Positions 9,787-17,747 of a DNA stretch of 64,000 nt are shown here, in pieces. Position 1 is the first letter of the stretch. Every line of letters begins with the position of its first letter. Position numbers and translations under genes: made by a program. The notes below the pieces were generated by a model. The model saw only the letters and a list, made by a program, of their open reading frames with translations, did no database searches and was not told the origin of the DNA. Origin of the DNA: an uncultured Pseudomonadota bacterium (GTDB taxonomy: Bacteria > Pseudomonadota > Alphaproteobacteria > RF32 > CAG-239); contig CACWKS010000005.1 of NCBI GenBank assembly GCA_902761535.1, positions 16,610-80,609 of the forward strand, in the 5' to 3' direction.

Positions 9787-9996
9787 ACTTTGCATCGGTT
9801 GATTACCGATGTGAGGTTTAGAACCCTCTATACGCGCGTCTTTATGTTACAGACGTTAAATTTTACATGCCTAACGGTTATTTATATAGATGACTGGAAG
9901 GCGGTAAAATAAGCCTTGCGGTCGAATATACCGCACTATTTGCGTAATAGGTTCTAACTTCCAGTCGCCTCTCATCAAGGCGATTTATTTTTTTAT
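9787..9996 (+). ncRNA. Structured leader RNA upstream of an outer-membrane gene
   Basis: The 394-base gap between aspS and the barrel gene is rich in inverted repeats. They are CATCGGT/ACCGATG at the transcript start, CGTCT/AGACG, and GACTGGAAG (9892-9900) with CTTCCAGTC (9958-9966) enclosing GCGGTA/TACCGC. Last is CGCCT/AGGCG (9966-9982) followed by ATTTATTTTTTTA, which resembles an intrinsic terminator. TAACTTCC (9955-9962) can pair instead with the ribosome-binding site GGAAGTTA (10008-10015). This suggests a regulatory 5' leader or an independent small RNA. I could not match it to a known family. Confidence 0.5.
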
Positions 9997-10020
9997 TTAT
10001 AAAGAAAGGAAGTTAAAATT

Positions 10021-10686
10021 ATGAAAAAAACTTTATTGCTCGCCGGTGTTGCCGGTACTTTGTTCGCTCTCAATGCTAATGCGGCAGGACTGAGCCCTTA
10101 TGTCGGGATTAAGGCTGTTTATACAGATGTTGATGCTAATTTAGCTTATTCTGATGAAGGGGTATCTGAAAAATATAATATTGGTGATAAAGGATTGGGC
10201 GGAGCTTTAGCTATCGGTGCCAAAGCAGATTTACCTTATGGATCAATCAGGGCAGAATTAGAATATAGTAAAAAAGCTGATTCTAAAAAATCATATACAG
10301 AATTTTATGGCGATAAATATAGCACCAAAATTGAAACGCAAACTTATATGATTAACGCTTATTATGACTTTGATACTGGAACCAAAATTACTCCTTATGT
10401 TATGGGAGGTATCGGTTATGCTAAATTAAAGGCAAAAGACCAATATTGGAGTGAAGAATATGGAAAATCTTTATTAAATAAAACCAAATTTGCATGGCAG
10501 ATTGGTGCGGGAGCCTCCTATAATATAAATAATCATCTTTCCGTTGATGCAGGTTACAGATACATTGACTATGGTAATGCAGCTGCTTCCGAAACAGTGG
10601 ATTTGGGTGGAGATGAATTCGAAACAGAAAAACTGGATATAAAATCGGCTAATGAAATTTATCTTGGTATGAGATACAATTTCTAA
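10021..10686 (+). CDS. Outer-membrane beta-barrel protein
   Basis: The 221-aa product has a clear signal peptide (MKKTLLLAGVAGTLFALNANA, cleaved before AGLSPY). Alternating amphipathic strands follow, rich in Gly and aromatic residues, for example YVGIKAVYT, GSIRAELEYS, ITPYVMGGIGYA and AWQIGAGASYNI, and the chain ends in MRYNF, the C-terminal Phe signature for BAM-dependent insertion. It belongs to the OmpA-barrel/OmpW-like surface-antigen type (Pfam OMP_b-brl). The function may be structural or adhesive. AGGAAG lies about 8 bases before the ATG. It is monocistronic, with a long structured leader and its own terminator. Confidence 0.85.
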   Translation: MKKTLLLAGVAGTLFALNANAAGLSPYVGIKAVYTDVDANLAYSDEGVSEKYNIGDKGLGGALAIGAKADLPYGSIRAELEYSKKADSKKSYTEFYGDKYSTKIETQTYMINAYYDFDTGTKITPYVMGGIGYAKLKAKDQYWSEEYGKSLLNKTKFAWQIGAGASYNINNHLSVDAGYRYIDYGNAAASETVDLGGDEFETEKLDIKSANEIYLGMRYNF

Positions 10687-10720
10687 TTTACCTGCAATAG
10701 TTCTAATTCCATAAAAAAGT

Positions 10721-10754
10721 GAGGATATATATGCACTATATATCCTCTTTTTTT
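10721..10754 (+). terminator. Intrinsic terminator of the barrel gene
   Basis: An 11-bp perfect stem (10721-10731 with 10737-10747) and 5-base loop are followed by eight T residues. Confidence 0.85.
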
Positions 10755-10761
10755 AACCGAC

Positions 10762-11988
10762 TTAGCGTCGACGTGAGCCGAAAAAGTATTTAATCATCGT
10801 CTTGCTGACTTGAACAATCCAATTAATAAATCTTCTTTTCTCGGTTTTGGTCAGCGAGCACCAAAATTCAATCACGCAATTACGCTTTTCTTCCTGTTTT
10901 ACCGGATGTCCCTTGGCATCAAGCACTACTGGCGTCTCTTCAACTTTCAATTCCGGAACTTTGCAACGATACGGTTTCAACATCTCATCAATACCCTCAT
11001 CGGGGATATAAGCTCCGTGCACCCGTTTCAAAGCTCCGTCACCTGCTAAGAACAAGGCATCACCGCGTCCGATTAAATTCTCGGCTCCTACCGTATCCAA
11101 AATCGTACGCGAATCAGTTCCCGAAGCTGTTTTATATGCCATACGTGACGGAAAATTAGCTTTCAACACACCGGTTACCACATCAACCGAAGGTCTTTGC
11201 GTAGCCATAATCAAATGGATTCCGGCCGCCCTCGCCTTTTGCGCCAATCTTTGCACATATCCGCCCACTTCTTTATCCGAACTCATCAAATCGGCAAATT
11301 CATCAATCACACAAACTATATAAGGCATAATCTCATCGGCTTTTTGATTATATTCACCGATATTTTTCACCAAATTATCCTGCAATAATTCATAACGTTT
11401 TTCCATTTCCGCGACCAAATTTTTCAATGCGGCAATCGCTGAATTATTCTCGGTAATCACCGGATAAAGCATATATTTCTGATTATTGTAAACCGAAAAT
11501 TCAATTCGCTTGGGATCAATCATCACTAATTTTAATTCCGTAGGCTTTTTGCGTGCAATCAACGACAATACAAAAGTATTCAACCCCACTGATTTACCCG
11601 AACCGGTTGTTCCCGCCACCAACAAATGCGGCATCTTAGCCAAATCGGCAAACAACGGTTTACCGGTAATATCCGCCCCTAAACAAATCGGCAAAGCCCC
11701 TTTGGCATTTTGAAAATCTTCCGATTCCAAAATCTTCTTAAAATCCACTGTTTCAAATGTCTCATTAGGTATTTCAAACCCCAAATCGGCGCTGTCTTCT
11801 ATTGCCTCAACTCTTAAGGATTTCAACTTCATCTCTCGCGCAATATCATCAATATGCGCCGTAATATTTTTAATTTTGGTTCCGGCTTCGGGAGTAAAAA
11901 CAATTTGCGTAATCAACGGACCTTTATTGGTCTCTTTTTCTTGACCGGCAATCCCGTAATGACTTAAAACTTCTTCTAACTCCGTCAT
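10762..11988 (-). CDS. FtsK/SpoIIIE-type DNA translocase, motor only
   Basis: This is an ATP-driven DNA pump of the FtsK/SpoIIIE family reduced to its motor. Walker A GTTGSGKS is at 126-133, MIDPKRIEFS follows, Walker B VCVIDE is at 225-230, then GIHLIMATQRPS and the SRMAYKTASGTDSRTILD block. The usual N-terminal four-helix membrane domain is absent (408 aa against about 800), and so is the C-terminal winged-helix gamma domain that reads polarity sequences. The last 40 residues are instead basic and aromatic (IEFWCSLTKTEKRRFINW). It could be a paralogue of a full-length FtsK elsewhere, or a split or soluble form. No frameshift is visible. Confidence 0.85.
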   Translation of the reverse strand: MTELEEVLSHYGIAGQEKETNKGPLITQIVFTPEAGTKIKNITAHIDDIAREMKLKSLRVEAIEDSADLGFEIPNETFETVDFKKILESEDFQNAKGALPICLGADITGKPLFADLAKMPHLLVAGTTGSGKSVGLNTFVLSLIARKKPTELKLVMIDPKRIEFSVYNNQKYMLYPVITENNSAIAALKNLVAEMEKRYELLQDNLVKNIGEYNQKADEIMPYIVCVIDEFADLMSSDKEVGGYVQRLAQKARAAGIHLIMATQRPSVDVVTGVLKANFPSRMAYKTASGTDSRTILDTVGAENLIGRGDALFLAGDGALKRVHGAYIPDEGIDEMLKPYRCKVPELKVEETPVVLDAKGHPVKQEEKRNCVIEFWCSLTKTEKRRFINWIVQVSKTMIKYFFGSRRR

Positions 11989-12084
11989 AATAAAATCCTC
12001 GCTGTTAAAATCAAAACATTTACCTTTACTTTTATCAATTTGCCGGATAAAAACAAGTGAAAAATGAAATTAACGAGAATATAA

Positions 12085-13464
12085 ATGATAAAAGATTTAA
12101 CCAAAGGTCAACCCCTGAAACTGATAACGCTGTTTGCCATCCCCATATTGATAGGCAACTTGTTTCAACAGCTGTTTCATATCTCGGATATCTTGATTGT
12201 CGGGCGACTTTTGGGAGTGGAAGCTTTGGCCGCAGTCGGCGCATCTGCTCCGCTGACTTTTGCCTTTTTGGTAATATCATTGGGCTTCACTTCCGGATTA
12301 ACCATCATAACCGCCCAACGTTTCGGAGCCCAAGATAAACAAGGAATAAAATCTTCGGTTTTTCACTCTTCTGTTGCCGCTTTACTGTTAAGTGCTTTAA
12401 TCAGTTTGGTTTTGATAATATATTTACGTCCGCTGTTGAAGTTAATGAATGTTCCGGATGAAATTATGGAACAAGCCTATATTTTTGCTTTTATTCTGGG
12501 AGCTTCAATGATTCTGGCCGTATTATACAATTTGCTGTCCGGATTTATCCGCGCTTTGGGAGATTCCAAAACCCCGCTATATTTTTTGATTTTTTGTTCT
12601 CTGATTAACATTTTGCTGAACTTTATTTTTATCTATTATTGCAAACTCGGAGTTGCCGGCTCGGCTTTAGGCTCGTGTTGTTCGTTTTTTTTAACGGTAG
12701 CCGCTTGCATCTGGATAATCGTTAAACGTTTCCCTTTACTCAAAATTACTTGGGCTGACTGCCGTTATAATCATCAATTTATGATTGAACATTTGCGTGT
12801 GGCTGTTCCCATGGCTGTTCAATTTTCTATTCTGGCTTTCAGTATGATGATTGTTCAAAGCGTTTGCAACTCCTTCGGTACCGAAGTTATTGCCGGATTT
12901 ACCGCTGCTTTACGCATTGAACAAATTTCAGCGCAACCCTTGTTGGCCATCGGTGTTGCTTTTGCCACTTATGCCGCCCAAAACTACGGCGCCGCCTTGG
13001 TTAAACGCATTCGTCAAGGCGTAGCCCAAAGTTTGATTGCCTGCTTTATATTGAGCCTGATAATCACCTTAAGTGTGCGTTTTTACGGCTCGCAAATGGT
13101 TGGAGCATTTATTGAAAATAATGACAATAAGGAACAGATTGTGTCAATCGGCCAGCAATATCTGCTGATAAGCTCTTATTTCTACTTTTTCCTTGCCTGT
13201 ATATTTATCACCCGCAATGCCTTACAAGGTATGGGGCGAGCTTTAATACCGCTTGCTTCCGGTGTCTTTGAATTGGTAATTCGTGCTTTTGCCGCCATAT
13301 TTTTGGCCGGTGCCATCGGATATACCGGTATCTTTTGGGCCGGACCGATTGCGTGGGTAGGCGGAGCATCTGTTACCGCCATCGGTTATTGGTGGATTAT
13401 TACCCATCTCCAACCTCAAGATATGCGCAAAATATTTACCCGTAAAAGACAACTTCGTCGCTAA
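12085..13464 (+). CDS. MATE-family multidrug/cation exporter
   Basis: Inner-membrane antiporter of the MATE family (459 aa, twelve predicted helices in two homologous halves). Typical features are the N-terminal TKGQPLKLITLFAIPILIGNLFQQLFHISD and the GRLLGVEALAAVG block, then GSALGSCCS. The second half opens with VAVPMAVQFSI and later has FGTEVIAGFTAALRIEQ. The substrate is unknown. It is divergent from the FtsK-like gene, with a gap of under 100 bases. The Shine-Dalgarno sequence (CGAGA) is weak. Confidence 0.9.
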   Translation: MIKDLTKGQPLKLITLFAIPILIGNLFQQLFHISDILIVGRLLGVEALAAVGASAPLTFAFLVISLGFTSGLTIITAQRFGAQDKQGIKSSVFHSSVAALLLSALISLVLIIYLRPLLKLMNVPDEIMEQAYIFAFILGASMILAVLYNLLSGFIRALGDSKTPLYFLIFCSLINILLNFIFIYYCKLGVAGSALGSCCSFFLTVAACIWIIVKRFPLLKITWADCRYNHQFMIEHLRVAVPMAVQFSILAFSMMIVQSVCNSFGTEVIAGFTAALRIEQISAQPLLAIGVAFATYAAQNYGAALVKRIRQGVAQSLIACFILSLIITLSVRFYGSQMVGAFIENNDNKEQIVSIGQQYLLISSYFYFFLACIFITRNALQGMGRALIPLASGVFELVIRAFAAIFLAGAIGYTGIFWAGPIAWVGGASVTAIGYWWIITHLQPQDMRKIFTRKRQLRR

Positions 13465-13538
13465 ATCACGCAACCACCAATTTGCTCACAAAAAACCTCT
13501 AATAGCAAGATATTCTTGTCAATTTTACGCGAATTTTA

Positions 13539-15335
13539 TTATTTTTTCTTGATTTTGCCGACAATCGCCTCAACCTTATTTTTGTCATAGGTCATTTTCG
13601 GCTCTTCGGTTATACCTTCTTTAATTTTATTCTTGATTTGTTTAATATCAATCTCACCGCTGTCATCTTTCAGACCTAATGCATGTTGCCATTGAAAACG
13701 CGCCTCATTTTTACGACCGGCAAACCAATAAGCATCACCCAAATGCGCTGTAACAACTGCCGACGAAGGATACATTTCCGCAGCTTTTTCCAAATAAGGT
13801 AAAGCCTTATCATAATACCCCAAATTATACAAAGCGTAACCTAAACTGTCATTGATACTCGGATCATTAGGAACTTGATTATAAGCATCAACAATAAACT
13901 CAAATGCTTTTTCAATATGTTGTTTTTGCAATAACCATGAATATCCCAAATAATTTAATACCATATAATGTTTTTTGATATTATAGGCTTTGAGCAACAC
14001 TTCCTCTGCTTGCTTCCATTTTCCCGATCGCTCCAGAGCCACACCTTTAGCATAATACAACACCCACAAATTTCCGTTATTTGATGTCTTGGCAATTGCT
14101 TTATCATAATATTCAATCGCCTCTTTATATCGATTATTAATCCGTAATAAATCGCCCAATTCCATATTTATCTGAACATCATTATAATCCTCGCTTAAAG
14201 ATTTAAGTAAAATTTCTGCAGCTTTAAGATTGCCCATTTTTACTAAATTTCGAGCTTTTTTAATCTGTGCCGGATAATAACCGACATCTTTTTTATCTAT
14301 ACTGTCATAAATTTTATTGGCATTTTCATACATATCCCGAGTCTCAAATATGTCCGCCATCATAATTTTAGCCGTACTGTATTCGGGATTAAGATAAATG
14401 GTTAATGCCGCATACATATGTGCCACATCTATTGCCTCGGCATAACGAAATGTCGAAACAACCGCAAATAACGACTCGGCAGCACCGATTCGCGGTGACG
14501 ATAATATCGGAGCAGTATTTTTTTCATCAGCCTTAGCAATTTTATCCTTTAATGCAGCCAATAATGAATCCAATGCCTGACTGTTTACCGTAACCCCCAT
14601 CATTGCCAAAGCCAAGTCTTTATTACCGTTACGAATATAAAAATTGGTAATAATATCCAACATTCGCAGCGATACTTCCGAGTTGCTATTGCTTAATATT
14701 GCTTCATAAGCCGATTGAGCTTTTTTATTATCTCCCGAATAATCAAGCAACATCGCTCTTTGCATGGCATAAACTGATCTAAAACTATCTTCCTTATTCA
14801 ATACTTCCAACTCTTGCAAAGCTTTTGCCTTGTTTCCCAATCCGACATAGCTCCAAGCATTAAACATCGGTGTAATAAATGCTTTATAAAAAGGATCTTT
14901 AATTAAATTCATGGTTCTGATTGCTTGAGCATATTCTCCCTGATACATCTTTTGTGTAGCAATCACCATATAAGCAAAAGTATTATGTGTACCTTTATTA
15001 ATGGCCTCTTGAGCATATTCAGCAGCCTCATCTATTCTTCCTTGTGAAGCCAACAACAAATACAACTGATTTAGCATTACACTATTATCGGCACCTTCGT
15101 CTTTAGCCGTTTTATAATAATCAGCCGCATTATCAAAATCCCTACGAATATGCGCTACTCGACCGGCCAAATAAGCCCCTAAAACATTATTTTGCACTTT
15201 AGTACTATTTTCCGATATCTCACCGACAATAAAATTTCTTCCTGTAATCGGCGAACACGACACAAACACTGCCGCAGCAACTCCTAGAGCTGCCATCCAT
15301 ATTACCTTATCTTTTTTTCTTTTTTTCTTAGCCAT
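13539..15335 (-). CDS. TPR-repeat lipoprotein
   Basis: About 598-aa protein with a basic N-terminus (MAKKKRKKDK), a hydrophobic segment and a lipobox-like VFVSC, so it is probably an exported lipoprotein. The rest is a superhelix of tetratricopeptide repeats, clearest in the second half, for example YKEAIEYYDKAIAK, WKQAEEVLLKAYNI, YYDKALPYLEKAAEMYP and AHLGDAYWFAGR. The likely role is a protein-interaction scaffold at the envelope. The ATG at 15335 is chosen over an in-frame GTG five codons upstream because GGAAG precedes it at the proper distance. It is divergent from the uracil-DNA glycosylase gene. Confidence 0.85.
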   Translation of the reverse strand: MAKKKRKKDKVIWMAALGVAAAVFVSCSPITGRNFIVGEISENSTKVQNNVLGAYLAGRVAHIRRDFDNAADYYKTAKDEGADNSVMLNQLYLLLASQGRIDEAAEYAQEAINKGTHNTFAYMVIATQKMYQGEYAQAIRTMNLIKDPFYKAFITPMFNAWSYVGLGNKAKALQELEVLNKEDSFRSVYAMQRAMLLDYSGDNKKAQSAYEAILSNSNSEVSLRMLDIITNFYIRNGNKDLALAMMGVTVNSQALDSLLAALKDKIAKADEKNTAPILSSPRIGAAESLFAVVSTFRYAEAIDVAHMYAALTIYLNPEYSTAKIMMADIFETRDMYENANKIYDSIDKKDVGYYPAQIKKARNLVKMGNLKAAEILLKSLSEDYNDVQINMELGDLLRINNRYKEAIEYYDKAIAKTSNNGNLWVLYYAKGVALERSGKWKQAEEVLLKAYNIKKHYMVLNYLGYSWLLQKQHIEKAFEFIVDAYNQVPNDPSINDSLGYALYNLGYYDKALPYLEKAAEMYPSSAVVTAHLGDAYWFAGRKNEARFQWQHALGLKDDSGEIDIKQIKNKIKEGITEEPKMTYDKNKVEAIVGKIKKK

Positions 15336-15468
15336 TATATAGTCTTCCACTTTTTATTGCTTCTCTATATTTTAACATAACACGGCATTTATAAATATAA
15401 TATTAAATTTGTGCACAGAAATGATTATTATTGCTAAAATTTATATTTGCTGTAAAATCACGATCATT

Positions 15469-16254
15469 ATGAATGAACAAATTGATAATACAAGAGAACT
15501 GCTTGAATTTTATAGTTTGGCCGGAGTTGATGCAACTTGCGGCGATGTTCCTTTCGGCATATCGACAACCATTCAGACGCCCACCGTCGTTTCACCGCAA
15601 CGCCCCGCCTCCTCAAGCCTGTCCATGTCATCAAATGCTGCTATTCAAACTGCTGACGATATATGTGCTCAGGCTAATTCTATTGATGATTTGAAAAAAA
15701 TAATTGAAAATTTTGAAGGTTGCAGCCTTAAAAATACTGCTGCTAACACCGTTATCGGTGATGGTAATCCTGCCGCAAAAATTGTATTTGTCGGTGAAGC
15801 CCCCGGTGCTGAAGAAGATTTAATCGGCAAAGCATTTGTCGGACGCAGCGGTCAACTTTTAGATAAAATAATGGCTGCTGTTGGTCTTTCGCGTTCCACT
15901 GTTTATATTTGCAATATTCTTCCTTGGCGTCCTCCCGGAAATCGCTCCCCCTCTGATGCGGAAATTGCCGTGTGTCTTCCTTTTGTAAAAAAACAAATTG
16001 AAATAATAAATCCCGACTACTTATTGACTTTGGGAGCAATTGCCACCAATTCGCTTTTAGGAACGGGAGAAACCATGTCCCAATTACGAGGACATTGGTT
16101 AGAATATCAAACTTCCGGCGGCAAAACCATCAAAACATTGGCAACCTACCATCCGGCTTATCTTTTGCGTACTCCTGCTCAAAAAAACAAAGTATGGTCA
16201 GATTTTTTACGTTTCAAAAAAGAAATATCAAAAAATAATCAACAGCCCTCATAA
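15469..16254 (+). CDS. Uracil-DNA glycosylase, type 4
   Basis: Removes uracil from DNA to start base-excision repair. The type-4 (iron-sulfur) core is complete: TVIGDGNPAAKIVFVGEAPG with the catalytic block GAEEDLIGKAFVGRSGQLLD, NILPWRPPGNRSP, LTLGAIA and the C-terminal HPAYLLRTP loop. Cysteines before and inside the core (GCSL, YICN, AVCL) fit Fe-S ligands. An N-terminal extension of about 85 residues, Ser/Thr/Ala-rich and probably disordered, precedes the core, as is common in alphaproteobacteria. The ATG at 15469 is used; longer versions would start in unlikely sequence. Confidence 0.92.
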   Translation: MNEQIDNTRELLEFYSLAGVDATCGDVPFGISTTIQTPTVVSPQRPASSSLSMSSNAAIQTADDICAQANSIDDLKKIIENFEGCSLKNTAANTVIGDGNPAAKIVFVGEAPGAEEDLIGKAFVGRSGQLLDKIMAAVGLSRSTVYICNILPWRPPGNRSPSDAEIAVCLPFVKKQIEIINPDYLLTLGAIATNSLLGTGETMSQLRGHWLEYQTSGGKTIKTLATYHPAYLLRTPAQKNKVWSDFLRFKKEISKNNQQPS

Positions 16255-16334
16255 TTATTTTGCTATTTAATGTTATTTTAGTAAAATAATACTATCTTAA
16301 AAATGTGTCCGCTTATAAAATAAAGGAAACCGAT

Positions 16335-17024
16335 ATGAAAAAAACAAATATTTTGTTGGGGTATTTAGGATTAATTGCTTTTATGACCGTCCCCCAAGCC
16401 TACTCTGCCGACAACAATTCAGATCAAAACAATGCTCGCATTTTGTTTAAAATTCACGATATATCGCCTGAAAAAGATGTGAATGGTAATGTTACCGGTT
16501 GTAACATATCGGCTACTTTCTTCAATAATTATGACAAGGCTTTATCTAATACTCAAGTTATCTTAACATGGAATGATGAAACCATTGATGAAATTATCAA
16601 TCAGGAAGAATACGAACTGAAAGAAACTCTTCATCGTAATCCCGAGGCAAGTCGCTCGCGCTACCCTACCTCAAAAACTACCACTCCCAATATTTCTGCA
16701 AATATAAAAATACCTCTTATAAATGCACATCAACAAATTTCATTAAAAAATAAAGTAAGTACTGATCGTTGTTTTATTTTAATGAATGATATGGAAATAA
16801 AAATTAATTCTTGCACCTTTGCAGGAGAGGCTGCTTCTGATCGAGGCTGCAAAGCATCATTTGTTTATATTTCACCGCAAGATCCGCAATATTTCAGCGA
16901 ATTCAAAGAAATAAGTTATGAAGAAGAACTTACCACCAAAGAAAATGAAATAAGCAAAGAACTTGATGAAACCAACTCTCTATACGATGAAATAATAACA
17001 AATATGCGAAAAATCGGCAAATAA
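16335..17024 (+). CDS. Unknown secreted four-cysteine protein A
   Basis: I do not recognise the family. The 229-aa product has a signal peptide ending near PQAYSA. It has Cys56, Cys146, Cys160 and Cys172, and motifs GCNIS, VILTWND, DRCFIL, INSCTFAG and GCKASFVYIS. The C-terminal 40 residues are charged and probably coiled-coil. The cysteine spacing and surrounding residues match the next gene product, so the two are paralogues. AAAGGA precedes the ATG. It lies upstream of that paralogue and a lytic transglycosylase in what looks like one operon, suggesting an envelope role. Confidence 0.6.
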   Translation: MKKTNILLGYLGLIAFMTVPQAYSADNNSDQNNARILFKIHDISPEKDVNGNVTGCNISATFFNNYDKALSNTQVILTWNDETIDEIINQEEYELKETLHRNPEASRSRYPTSKTTTPNISANIKIPLINAHQQISLKNKVSTDRCFILMNDMEIKINSCTFAGEAASDRGCKASFVYISPQDPQYFSEFKEISYEEELTTKENEISKELDETNSLYDEIITNMRKIGK

Positions 17025-17052
17025 ACATTAACATTCTTTCAGAGGTGAAAAT

Positions 17053-17742
17053 TTGCAAATGAGAAATTTATATTATATTTTTTTCATAGCTTTATTAGTT
17101 AATGTCACTCCGATTTTTGCACAAAATTTTGCTCCATCCGAATCAGCTGCACCCCAAAAATCGTTTTCTTCAAAATCAGATAGCAACACCACTACTGATA
17201 CAATGAAATCCGACACTTCTGATAAATCCGTTCATTTTCAAGAAAAATCAGCAATTTTATCAGAAGATAACTTAAAAGATTATAAAGAGAAAGATGATGA
17301 TTTTTTTGTACCTGAAAATGAAATAGGGCAGCACTTGAATACTCCGACCATTGATGGTTCTATTCGCGGTGGTCAAGCTATAGTTGCTGTTGATAAAAAT
17401 GGCAACATGAAAAAAGTAACCAATATTTTCCTTTTTTACGATAATTTCAAAATAAATCATTCTTTTGCTGACTACACTACCTGTGATGTTCGTTTTAACA
17501 TTATATCTAATTTAGATCGTCAACTTTCCCAATTTGATGTAAAGTTGGTTTGGCCAGATATGACAACAACGTTATCTTTTTCCGATATTCCACCTTATAC
17601 CCAAACTTACTACAATTATACTCTTTTGGGAAAAGGTTGTTATTCAATGGACAAAGCTCCTAATATAGTAGTAAATCGCTGCCGCGCTAAAGGGCTTACT
17701 TCATCTGAATGTGCTCACAAAATTAAATGGATAAGCAAATAA
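17053..17742 (+). CDS. Unknown secreted four-cysteine protein B
   Basis: Signal peptide to about IFAQ, then a Ser/Thr/Lys-rich low-complexity linker (about residues 25-95), then a C-terminal domain with Cys144, Cys196, Cys210 and Cys220. TTCDVRF, VKLVWPD, KGCYSM, VNRCRAKG and KIKWISK match protein A in order and spacing (14 residues between Cys2 and Cys3 in both). The TTG at 17053 has GAGG at the ideal 7 bases; an ATG two codons later is the alternative start. The stop is 5 bases before the transglycosylase start. Function unknown. Confidence 0.6.
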   Translation: MQMRNLYYIFFIALLVNVTPIFAQNFAPSESAAPQKSFSSKSDSNTTTDTMKSDTSDKSVHFQEKSAILSEDNLKDYKEKDDDFFVPENEIGQHLNTPTIDGSIRGGQAIVAVDKNGNMKKVTNIFLFYDNFKINHSFADYTTCDVRFNIISNLDRQLSQFDVKLVWPDMTTTLSFSDIPPYTQTYYNYTLLGKGCYSMDKAPNIVVNRCRAKGLTSSECAHKIKWISK

Positions 17743-17747
17743 CCGAT

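Noticed and set aside
9843..9911. 22-codon frame inside the leader of the barrel gene
   Set aside because: No ribosome-binding site, and the sequence is explained by RNA stems.
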